Assembly (NCBI GenBank): GCA_021806125.1
Contig: JAJZYC010000033.1
Coordinates: 1-11,724 of the forward strand
DNA length: 11,724 nt
Origin: a bacterium
GTDB taxonomy: Bacteria > SZUA-79 > Acidulodesulfobacterales > Acidulodesulfobacteraceae
Direction of reading: 5' to 3'
Program-made: the position numbers and the translations under genes
The notes under the pieces: model-generated
What the model was told of the DNA's origin: nothing
The model's database searches: none
The model's input: only the letters and a program-made list of their open reading frames with translations
Shown: one piece after another, positions 1 to 6,055 of the stretch
Numbering within the stretch: position 1 is the stretch's first letter
How the letters are laid out: every line of letters begins with the position of its first letter

Positions 1-410
1 TGCTGGATTATTACGATATTCTGGTTAAGGGTAAAAACTGCGTTATAATAGGGCAGAGCAACATCGTGGGAAAACCTCTTGCGGTTATGCTTATGAACAG
101 GTTCGCCACCGTTTCGTCTTTAAATATTTTTACGAAAGACGTAAAATCTATCGCCTCGAAAGCTGACGTTTTAATATCGGCGACAGGCAAGGCGCATTTG
201 ATAGACGACGGTTACGTTAAAGACGGGGCGGTCGTAATAGACGTAGGCATTGCTAATATCGGCGGAAAAATTTGCGGAGACGTAAATTTTGATAAAGTTA
301 TAAATAAAGTTTCAAAAATAACGCCGGTGCCGGGCGGCGTCGGTCCTTTGACCGTGGCCGTTTTAATGGAGAATACGGTTAAATCGGCGATGGGACGGTT
401 GCAAAAATAA
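1..410 (+). CDS. folD: FolD, methylene-THF dehydrogenase/cyclohydrolase (5' end missing)
   Basis: This is the C-terminal part of the bifunctional 5,10-methylene-THF dehydrogenase / methenyl-THF cyclohydrolase, a cytosolic enzyme of one-carbon folate metabolism. The reading frame is open from base 3 and enters from the left edge, so roughly the N-terminal half, with the catalytic lysine region, is outside the window. Visible are the nucleotide-binding signature GQSNIVGKP (positions 51-77), the segment ADVLISATGK, the VIDVGI strand and the family's C-terminal signature TPVPGGVGPLT. The family normally reads GRS at the first motif; here the Arg is Gln, and the usual HSKT serine position is Thr (IFTKD), which may alter the preference for NADP over NAD. 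The stop lies one base before the ATG of the MetV-like gene, so the two are probably co-transcribed and translationally coupled. Confidence 0.95.
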   Translation, partial: LDYYDILVKGKNCVIIGQSNIVGKPLAVMLMNRFATVSSLNIFTKDVKSIASKADVLISATGKAHLIDDGYVKDGAVVIDVGIANIGGKICGDVNFDKVINKVSKITPVPGGVGPLTVAVLMENTVKSAMGRLQK

Positions 411-411
411 T

Positions 412-1068
412 ATGATAGTATCCAAACAAAAAGAATTAGACGACATAATTAAAAAAATCAGAGGCTCGGTTTTTATATTCGGGTGCGGCATCTGCTCCGA
501 TACTTCCAGAACGGGAGGCCCAAAGGAAGTAGAGGCTATGAAGAATATTTTAACCGGCAGAAATATTGCCGTAGAAGGAACATATGTAATTGACGCTATG
601 TGCCATCTGCAAAAAGTCAGAAAAGCGGCAAGGGATAACAAAGAGGGTTTGTCGAAATCGCAGACCGTTCTTGTTTTGTCGTGCGGCAGCGGCGTACAGT
701 CCGCGGTATTGGCACTTCCCGATAATATAAAAGTAGTTTCGGGCGTCGACACGATGTTTCTCGGCAATATAGAAAACCTTTCTTCGCTAAAAGAAATGTG
801 TTCTTTATGCGGAAACTGCGTTTTAAACGAAACCGGCGGAATCTGCCCCGTAACGCTTTGCCCGAAAGGCTTATTGAACGGTCCCTGCGGAGGCATGAAA
901 AATTATAAATGCGAAATCGACGAAAATATGGATTGCGCATGGGTTAAAATCTATGAAAGGTCTGTAATCCAGAATACGCTTGAGGACATTAAAAAAACGG
1001 CCAAGCCTAAAGATTATTCCGTTAAGAAACCTGCCGCCGTAATTAAATTTACCGGTTCGCATAAATAA
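412..1068 (+). CDS. metV: MetV-like methylene-THF reductase C-terminal domain protein
   Basis: This 218-residue soluble protein matches the stand-alone 'methylenetetrahydrofolate reductase C-terminal' family, known in acetogens as MetV, the partner of the flavoprotein MetF in reduction of methylene-THF to methyl-THF. It has 12 cysteines: GCGIC (25, 28), C64, LSCGSG (91), a CSLCGNC cluster (130, 133, 136), then C145, C150, C159 (NGPCGG), C167 and C175. That is the pattern of a zinc and/or Fe-S protein. It starts one base after the folD stop, so one-carbon folate chemistry is strongly supported by context. No metF is visible; it may lie upstream. The family assignment is confident. The exact role (MTHFR subunit or electron-transfer adaptor) is inferred from the family and the neighbour. 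Confidence 0.8.
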   Translation: MIVSKQKELDDIIKKIRGSVFIFGCGICSDTSRTGGPKEVEAMKNILTGRNIAVEGTYVIDAMCHLQKVRKAARDNKEGLSKSQTVLVLSCGSGVQSAVLALPDNIKVVSGVDTMFLGNIENLSSLKEMCSLCGNCVLNETGGICPVTLCPKGLLNGPCGGMKNYKCEIDENMDCAWVKIYERSVIQNTLEDIKKTAKPKDYSVKKPAAVIKFTGSHK

Positions 1069-1091
1069 ACAGAATAAGGACGGACTTATTT

Positions 1092-2192
1092 ATGAAATCT
1101 TTTAACGTAAAAGCGCCCGATTATATTTATAAAATAAATCCTTATATTCCGGGCAAACCCATAGAAGAAGTAGAAAGGGAAAAAGGGATTAAGAATATCG
1201 TTAAACTGGCGTCGAACGAAAATCCGCTCGGCCCTTCGCCTTTAGCCTTAAAAGCGATTAAGGCAAGCCTTAAAAATCTAAACAGATATCCCGACGGCTC
1301 CGGTTTTTATTTAAAGCAGGAATTAGTTAATTTTTTCGGCGCCCAAAGGTTTACGGCCGAAAATTTTATACTGGGAAACGGCTCCAACGAATTGATAGAT
1401 ATTGCCGTCAGAACGTTTTGCGAAAAAGATGAAAACATAATGTCCCCGTTCCCTTCTTTCGTTGCGTATTATCTTGCCGGCGAACAGCTCGGTTTAAAAT
1501 TAAAAATAAGCAGGCTCAAAGATTATGCCCTCGATTTAGACGATATGTATAAATTAATAGACGGCAAAACAAAAATAGTTTTTATATCCAACCCGAATAA
1601 CCCTACAGGCACGTTTTTTCCTAACCATAAAATCATAGATTTCATTAAAAAAGTAAAAGATAACGTGCTAATTATAGTCGATGAAGCTTATATCGAATAT
1701 ATAGGCAAATCGTTAGTTGAAGAAATAAATATAGAAGATTATCCAAACGTTCTTGTTTTGCGGACGTTTTCCAAGGTTTACGGGCTTGCCGGGCTCAGGG
1801 CGGGTTACGGAATAGGGCATAAAGATTTAATTTCATTAATGGATAGGGTACGCGAACCTTTTAACGTCAATTCGCTTTCTTTAACCGCCGCCGCGGCGGC
1901 ATTAAAGGATAAAGAATATCTCGAAAAAGTTATAACGACGAATGAAACCGAGAAAAATTATCTTTACGGCTGTTTTAAAAAAGCAGGTTTAGAATTCGTT
2001 GAAACCGGGGCAAATTTTATACTGGTAAAATTAAAAGGGCGAAAAGCCGCCGAAACGGCCGAACGGTTTTTGGATTTCGGCGTTATAGTAAGGCCGATGG
2101 ACAGATTCGGCTACGCCGATATGGTAAGAATTACCGTAGGCACCCATAAAGAAAATGTTAAGCTGGTTAAAGCACTGAAAAAGTTGATTTGA
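1092..2192 (+). CDS. hisC: HisC-family histidinol-phosphate / aromatic aminotransferase
   Basis: This is a class I/II PLP-dependent aminotransferase of 366 residues, a normal length for HisC. The N-terminal LASNENPLGPSP motif, the SNPNNPTGT motif near residues 166-174, DEAYIEY (Asp197 pairs with the PLP ring nitrogen) and SKVYGLAGLR with the Schiff-base Lys228 are all present, as is the C-terminal substrate-binding region with IVRPMDRFG. The ATG is preceded by AAGGACGGA at 1077-1085. No other histidine gene is nearby; aroF, tyrA and aroA follow. The enzyme may therefore serve histidinol-phosphate, the aromatic keto acids, or both, since dual-specificity HisC enzymes are known. It ends 55 bp before the HicB-like gene. 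Confidence 0.92.
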   Translation: MKSFNVKAPDYIYKINPYIPGKPIEEVEREKGIKNIVKLASNENPLGPSPLALKAIKASLKNLNRYPDGSGFYLKQELVNFFGAQRFTAENFILGNGSNELIDIAVRTFCEKDENIMSPFPSFVAYYLAGEQLGLKLKISRLKDYALDLDDMYKLIDGKTKIVFISNPNNPTGTFFPNHKIIDFIKKVKDNVLIIVDEAYIEYIGKSLVEEINIEDYPNVLVLRTFSKVYGLAGLRAGYGIGHKDLISLMDRVREPFNVNSLSLTAAAAALKDKEYLEKVITTNETEKNYLYGCFKKAGLEFVETGANFILVKLKGRKAAETAERFLDFGVIVRPMDRFGYADMVRITVGTHKENVKLVKALKKLI

Positions 2193-2194
2193 AT

Positions 2195-2223
2195 TTTACA
2201 ATTATTTCAATATAAGATAAAAT
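2195..2223 (+). promoter_or_regulatory. sigma70-type promoter upstream of hicB/aroF
   Basis: TTTACA (2195-2200) and TAAAAT (2218-2223) each match the sigma70 consensus hexamers at five of six positions and are separated by exactly 17 bp. They lie in the short gap after hisC, about 25 bp upstream of the HicB-like start codon, where a toxin-antitoxin promoter would be expected. Since no terminator is visible downstream, transcription from here would continue into aroF, tyrA and aroA. The prediction is by eye only. Confidence 0.55.
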
Positions 2224-2247
2224 ATTAAGTTATCGGAGGTTATTGAA

Positions 2248-2439
2248 ATGAATAAAATAAAGTTTGTCTATTGGCAGGATGAAAATTTTTGGTTGGGCTA
2301 TTTATATGATTACCCGGATTATATGACGCAGGGAGAATCTCTCGACGAATTAAAGGAAAATCTTAAGGATATCTACAATGATATAATATCAAATGCCGTT
2401 CCTTATATAAGAAAAATTGCCGAAATGGAAGTTGCATGA
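2248..2439 (+). CDS. hicB: HicB-like type II antitoxin (orphan)
   Basis: This 63-residue protein has the compact HicB-like fold signature: a first strand followed by YWQDENFWLGYL, then the DYPDYMTQGESLDELKENL segment and a short C-terminal helix. Such antitoxins bind and neutralise the HicA mRNA interferase. It is the short form, without a C-terminal helix-turn-helix or ribbon-helix-helix domain, so direct autoregulation through its own DNA-binding domain looks unlikely. The start is well supported: GGAGG at 2235-2239 lies 8 bases before the ATG, and a good promoter lies further upstream. The toxin gene that should follow is reduced to a C-terminal remnant, so this antitoxin appears to have no local partner. 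It may neutralise a HicA encoded elsewhere or be a relic. Confidence 0.85.
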   Translation: MNKIKFVYWQDENFWLGYLYDYPDYMTQGESLDELKENLKDIYNDIISNAVPYIRKIAEMEVA

Positions 2440-2440
2440 T

Positions 2441-2536
2441 ATAAACACAAAAGTAGTCCAACCGGTACCAAGGCATAATGAAATAAAAGAAAATTTGGCT
2501 AAGCATATTTTAAAATTAATGGTAGATAAAAATTAG
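2441..2536 (+). pseudogene. hicA: hicA toxin remnant (C-terminal fragment)
   Basis: Directly after hicB, an uninterrupted frame ending in TAG at 2534-2536 encodes KVVQPVPRHNEIKENLAKHI and a few more residues. This matches the conserved C-terminal part of HicA proteins, which typically carry a VPRHxEI segment followed by a helix with LAKxI. The N-terminal half, with the glycine-rich strand and the catalytic histidine (GxSH) of the dsRBD-like RNase, is missing. An ATG overlapping the hicB stop (ATGA, 2436-2439) looks like the old coupled start, but it reads ATG-ATA-TAA and is out of frame with the remnant. No plausible in-frame ATG or ribosome-binding site serves the fragment. I infer an internal deletion that inactivated the toxin. 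Confidence 0.75.
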
Positions 2537-2555
2537 TTCGAGAAGGAGGAAATAG

Positions 2556-3575
2556 ATGATTTTAGTATTAAAAAAAGGAGCTACAAAGGATGAAATTAAT
2601 CATATACTCGGCAAAATAGAGCAGGCTGGATTAAAGCCCCACATTTCGGAAGGAGCCGACGTTACGATAATCGGCTGTATTGGGCACGAAGACGCCGTTA
2701 AGGCTTTTTTTGAAGAGGCCGAGGCGCTTGCCGGAGTGGATAAAGCTATTAGAATATCAAAACCGTATAAGCTTGCTTCAAAAGAGCTTGGAAAGGAAAG
2801 GAGCGTCTTTAAAATCGGAGATATAGAAATAGGCGGAAACGATATAGCCGTCATAGCGGGTCCATGCGCCGTGGAAAACCTTGAAAATCTTACCGAAATT
2901 GCGGAAAACATTAAAAAAACCGGCGCAAAAGTATTAAGAGGAGGCGCGTTTAAACCCAGAACCAGCCCTTACACGTTTCAAGGACTCGGAGAAGAAGGGC
3001 TTAAATATTTGAGCGAAGCAAGAAAAAAGACGGGACTTTTAGTAGCAACGGAAGTGATGGACCCGAGAGATTTAGACCTTATATGTTCATATGCCGATAT
3101 TATACAGATAGGCGCAAGAAATATGCAGAATTTCAGGCTTCTTCAGGAGGTCGGCAAAGTAAACAAGCCCGTAATACTGAAAAGAGGCTTATGTTCCACC
3201 ATTCAGGAATTTTTGATGTCAGCCGAATATATTATGTCAAACGGCAACGAACAGGTAATATTATGCGAAAGGGGAATCAGGACTTACGAAACCTCTACCA
3301 GAAATACCCTCGATTTAAGCGCGGTTCCCGTCCTTAAGAGACTCTCTCATCTTCCCGTCATCGTCGATCCTTCCCATGCGGCGGGCGTATGGTATTACGT
3401 CGAACCGCTTTCTCTTGCCGCCGTTGCGGTAGGGGCAGACGGGCTTATGATAGAAGTCCATCCGGTGCCGGAAAAAGCGTTTTCAGACGGAGCGCAGTCT
3501 TTGAAATACGATACTTTTGACGACTTAATCAATAAAGCAAGAGCGGTCGCAAAGGCGGTCGGCAGGAATATATAA
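2556..3575 (+). CDS. aroF: 3-deoxy-7-phosphoheptulonate (DAHP) synthase, type I-beta with regulatory domain
   Basis: The enzyme condenses phosphoenolpyruvate and erythrose 4-phosphate, the first step of the shikimate pathway, in the cytosol. Residues 1 to about 70 form the ferredoxin-like N-terminal domain typical of Thermotoga-type DAHP synthases, where it mediates feedback inhibition by aromatic amino acids. The catalytic barrel follows: AGPCAVE (Cys104), GGAFKPRTSPYTFQG, QIGARNMQN, VILKRG, GIRTYE, IVDPSHAAG (His274), MIEVHP (Glu300) and FSDGAQSL (Asp311). The Cys-His-Glu-Asp set is the expected divalent-metal site. The 339-residue length is normal for this subtype. AAGGAGG at 2543-2549 lies six bases before the ATG and is one of the best ribosome-binding sites in the window. 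Allosteric control is inferred from the domain architecture. Confidence 0.97.
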   Translation: MILVLKKGATKDEINHILGKIEQAGLKPHISEGADVTIIGCIGHEDAVKAFFEEAEALAGVDKAIRISKPYKLASKELGKERSVFKIGDIEIGGNDIAVIAGPCAVENLENLTEIAENIKKTGAKVLRGGAFKPRTSPYTFQGLGEEGLKYLSEARKKTGLLVATEVMDPRDLDLICSYADIIQIGARNMQNFRLLQEVGKVNKPVILKRGLCSTIQEFLMSAEYIMSNGNEQVILCERGIRTYETSTRNTLDLSAVPVLKRLSHLPVIVDPSHAAGVWYYVEPLSLAAVAVGADGLMIEVHPVPEKAFSDGAQSLKYDTFDDLINKARAVAKAVGRNI

Positions 3576-3586
3576 CATTAACGATT

Positions 3587-4483
3587 ATGTTTAAAGAGAT
3601 TACAATAATAGGGCTCGGTTTTATGGGGGCGTCTATTGCGGGAGCCGTTAGAAAAAAATTTCCCGAAACGAATATCAGGGGATACGACTCCGTTAAAAAA
3701 AATATCGATTACTGTCTTTCTAAAGATATAATAAACGGCGCCGCAAATATAGAAAAAGCCGGATGCGCAGGCGGGGATTGCCTGATAATAATGTGTATTC
3801 CTCCTGCGGCTATAGTTTCTTTTTTTGAAAAACATCGTGATTTTTTTCTTAACGCGCCTTTAGTAACGGATATCGGAAGCGTTAAAAAGGGCATTACTTA
3901 TAATGCCGAAGCAAATAATATAAGCAATTTCGTAGGCTCGCATCCGATGTGCGGCTCCGATAAAACCGGACCGGAAAATGCGGATTTTTCTCTTTTCGAG
4001 GGAAAGAAATGTATCGTTATCAAAGAAAACGCCGATTCAAACGATGAACGGAGAACGGCAAAAATACGGAAAACCGCAGAATTTTGGAAATCTTTAAATA
4101 TGGACGTTATTTTTTCTACCGCCGAAACGCATGACGATATAACCGCATATACGAGCCACCTTCCTCATCTTATAGCTTTTCTGCTGTCCGATACTACGCT
4201 GTCTTATATTTCCGGTAAAGGTAAAAATGAAAATGCCGGAGCGGCCGCGGGGTTTGCCGGTTTTATAGGAAACGGCTTTAAAGATTCTACGAGAATCGCT
4301 TCTTCTTCCGCGGAATTATGGACGGACGTATTTCTTATGAACGGGGCAAACGTTACCGTTTCCTTAGAAAATTTTATTGCGTCCGCAAATATAATTAAAG
4401 GCTTTATAGAAACGGGAGATAAAGAAAGCTTAAACTCTTATCTTAAGAAAATTTGCGGAGAGAGAAAAGAGGCAGGGATTTGA
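3587..4483 (+). CDS. tyrA: Prephenate dehydrogenase TyrA
   Basis: This NAD(P)-dependent enzyme converts prephenate to 4-hydroxyphenylpyruvate, the committed step towards tyrosine. The N-terminal Rossmann motif GLGFMGASIAGA occupies residues 9-20, and TDIGSVK follows near 94-100. The catalytic region GSHPMCGSDKTGPENA contains His119, the counterpart of the conserved catalytic histidine. SHLPHLIAFLL (190-200) and DSTRIASS (233-240) are the prephenate-binding helical signatures. At 298 residues it is a monofunctional enzyme without a fused chorismate mutase or ACT domain. The next ATG, at 3625, falls inside the GxGxxG loop, so the start at 3587 is well supported even though no clear Shine-Dalgarno precedes it. 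It begins 11 bp after aroF and probably depends on translational coupling. Its 3' end overlaps aroA. Confidence 0.95.
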   Translation: MFKEITIIGLGFMGASIAGAVRKKFPETNIRGYDSVKKNIDYCLSKDIINGAANIEKAGCAGGDCLIIMCIPPAAIVSFFEKHRDFFLNAPLVTDIGSVKKGITYNAEANNISNFVGSHPMCGSDKTGPENADFSLFEGKKCIVIKENADSNDERRTAKIRKTAEFWKSLNMDVIFSTAETHDDITAYTSHLPHLIAFLLSDTTLSYISGKGKNENAGAAAGFAGFIGNGFKDSTRIASSSAELWTDVFLMNGANVTVSLENFIASANIIKGFIETGDKESLNSYLKKICGERKEAGI

Positions 4484-5847
4484 CGAAAGATTTATTGGAA
4501 TTTAAACAGGATAAAGTTTTAGTTAAAGGGCTTTCAAAAGAATTCAGCGCGGCGATAGAAGTTCCCGGCGATAAATCTATCTCTCACAGAGCTGTTATGC
4601 TGGGAAGTTTAGCCGCCGGCAAATCTTATGCATCCAATTTATCTTTATCCAGAGACAATCTGGCTACCGTAGCGGCATTCAGGAAACTCGGCATCGGTAT
4701 TAAAAAACAAAATTTAAACGGCCGGCCAAAAGATTTAGTAATAGAAGGAGCCGGACTTTACGGCTTAAAAGAGCCCGAATCGGTCATTAATACGGCTAAT
4801 TCCGGAACCCTCACCCGGCTTCTTGCGGGAATACTCGCCGGAAACGATTTTTTCTCAGTAATGTCGGGGGATAAATACCTTAATTCGCGTCCTATGCGGC
4901 GCATAATAGAGCCTTTAAGCCTTATGGGGGCTAAAATAACGGGACGCCGTAAAAATGCTTATCCTCCGCTTGCAATTTCCGGAGGCGGTTTAAAATCTAT
5001 TTTTTACGAAGTTCCGGTTCCAAGCGCGCAGGTTAAATCATGCGTTATTATGGCCGCTCTTTTTGCGGAAGGAGATACGGTTATATACGAGAAAAAAGAA
5101 ACGAGAGACCATACCGAAAATTTATTAAGACTGCAGGGCTATCCGGTTACCGTCGATGCCCCGGAAAGCGGCGGCAGCATTATAACAGTTAAAGGGCGCG
5201 GCAGAGGCGAATTGCAGCCTTTTAATATTGATATCCCCGGAGATTTCAGCAGCGCCGCTTTTTTTATCGCGCTCGGCATTTTAAATAAAGGTTCGGAAGT
5301 AAGAATTAAAAATATTCTCGTCAACGAAAAGAGAACAGGACTGCTTAAGGCGCTTAAAATGATGGGGGCGGACATTAATCTGGCCGTTATGGGAGAAGTT
5401 CCCGAAAAAACCGGCGACATAAAAGCAAAATATTCCGCTCTTAAAGGCATAACCGTTCCTCAAGAACTGGTTCCCGACATGATAGACGAATTTCCTATTT
5501 TTTCCGTAATCGCTTCTTTTGCCGAAGGCAAAACAACCGTTACCGGGGCAAAGGAATTAAGGGTCAAAGAAAGCGACAGGATTAAGACTATAGTTTATAA
5601 TTTAAAGGCTGTAGGTGTCGATATAAAAGAGCTTGAAGACGGATTTGAGATAAACGGCGACCCAGATTTAAAAAACGTGGGAAATTTAACGGTTTTAAAT
5701 TCTTTCGGCGACCACAGGATAGCTATGTCTATGATAATCGCGGGCCTTATCCTTAAAAACGCAAAAATAGAAATGCGCGGCATAAGATGCATAAATACTT
5801 CTTTCCCCGAATTTTTCGATACCGTTTCCGGATTGATAAACCGATAA
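4480..5847 (+). CDS. aroA: 3-phosphoshikimate 1-carboxyvinyltransferase (EPSP synthase)
   Basis: EPSP synthase joins shikimate 3-phosphate and PEP, the sixth shikimate-pathway step. Visible motifs in order are VPGDKSISHRAVML, TANSGTLTRLLAG, NSRPMRRIIEPL, SAQVKSCVIMAALFAEG, ETRDHTENLL, PGDFSSAAFF, PDMIDEFPIF, KELRVKESDRI and FGDHRIAMSM, covering both inside-out barrel domains. SAQVKS and RDHTE are characteristic of class II (glyphosate-tolerant type) enzymes rather than the E. coli class. I chose the TTG at 4480 (455 residues): it overlaps the tyrA stop as TTGA and has AGAGG at 4468-4472 seven bases upstream. The frame also opens at a TTG at 4453, giving nine more residues but with no Shine-Dalgarno and a 31-bp overlap. 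No ATG exists before the active-site GDKS motif. Confidence 0.95.
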   Translation: MTKDLLEFKQDKVLVKGLSKEFSAAIEVPGDKSISHRAVMLGSLAAGKSYASNLSLSRDNLATVAAFRKLGIGIKKQNLNGRPKDLVIEGAGLYGLKEPESVINTANSGTLTRLLAGILAGNDFFSVMSGDKYLNSRPMRRIIEPLSLMGAKITGRRKNAYPPLAISGGGLKSIFYEVPVPSAQVKSCVIMAALFAEGDTVIYEKKETRDHTENLLRLQGYPVTVDAPESGGSIITVKGRGRGELQPFNIDIPGDFSSAAFFIALGILNKGSEVRIKNILVNEKRTGLLKALKMMGADINLAVMGEVPEKTGDIKAKYSALKGITVPQELVPDMIDEFPIFSVIASFAEGKTTVTGAKELRVKESDRIKTIVYNLKAVGVDIKELEDGFEINGDPDLKNVGNLTVLNSFGDHRIAMSMIIAGLILKNAKIEMRGIRCINTSFPEFFDTVSGLINR

Positions 5848-5884
5848 GGATACTTTATTATATAGATTCTGGATTCCCGCCATC

Positions 5885-5927
5885 CTTTGCCTGCATCAAT
5901 GGCATGCATTGATAAACGCAGGCAAAG
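5885..5927. repeat. Strong nested inverted repeat (hairpin)
   Basis: CTTTGCCTGC (5885-5894) pairs perfectly with GCAGGCAAAG (5918-5927). Immediately inside it, ATCAATG (5895-5901) pairs with CATTGAT (5907-5913) around a five-base loop. A four-base bulge (AAAC, 5914-5917) interrupts one arm, giving 17 paired bases. Neither strand has a T-tract after the stem, so it is not a standard intrinsic terminator. It could act as a transcript-stability or processing element between aroA and ispH. Confidence 0.8.
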
Positions 5928-5995
5928 AATATGCTGGAATGACGCCAGTTGGTTTAAAGGAAGGATAAATTAAAATGATAGTTTATTTAAGTTTC

Positions 5996-6028
5996 GATTC
6001 CCGGAAATGATACCGGTTGGGTTAAAAG
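5996..6028. repeat. Second, shorter copy of the GATTCCCG...GGAATGA repeat unit
   Basis: GATTCCCG (5996-6003) repeats 5872-5879. The following segment CGGAAATGATACCGGTTGGG plus TTAAAAG (6002-6028) aligns with TGGAATGACGCCAGTTGGTT plus TAAAGG (5935-5960), with about seven differences, one of them a gap, in 27 positions. The second copy lacks the 55-60 bp hairpin interior of the first, so the pair looks like an imperfect direct repeat with and without an insert. Confidence 0.5.
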
Positions 6029-6055
6029 TCAAAATCCAGAAAAAGGAATTTCTAA

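Larger units (their letters stand above)
5866..6042. repeat. MITE/REP-like palindromic element between aroA and ispH
   Basis: The 208-bp gap between aroA and ispH has no plausible gene on either strand. Its ends carry a perfect 9-bp inverted repeat, TTCTGGATT (5867-5875) and AATCCAGAA (6033-6041). Inside are a long nested hairpin and two related GATTCCCG...GGAATGA-type units. The TGGATTCCCG / GGAATGACG wording resembles dispersed palindromic repeats I remember from many bacterial genomes. I see no clear target-site duplication and no transposase, so this would be a non-autonomous or decayed element. A 9-bp inverted match over this span could occur by chance, so the outer boundaries are tentative; the hairpin is not. 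Confidence 0.5.

Noticed and set aside
363..940. Minus-strand open frames of 107 and 177 codons opposite metV
   Set aside because: They are antisense to a clearly conserved cysteine-rich protein and have no family-like motifs; they look like shadow frames.
2417..2536. hicA fragment considered as a small functional gene using TTG at 2417 or 2432
   Set aside because: There is no Shine-Dalgarno at a suitable distance, the frame overlaps the end of hicB, and the catalytic half of HicA is absent.
3083..3337. 84-codon + strand frame inside aroF
   Set aside because: It is fully contained in the well-conserved DAHP synthase barrel, in another frame, with no recognisable motifs or ribosome-binding site.
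5885..5927. Hairpin considered as a rho-independent terminator after aroA
   Set aside because: The stem is strong, but neither strand has a run of T after it, and its interior resembles a palindromic repeat.
5949..5976. TTGGTT-16-TAAAAT as a possible promoter for ispH
   Set aside because: The -35 hexamer matches the consensus at only three of six positions in an AT-rich repeat, which is not enough to call it.
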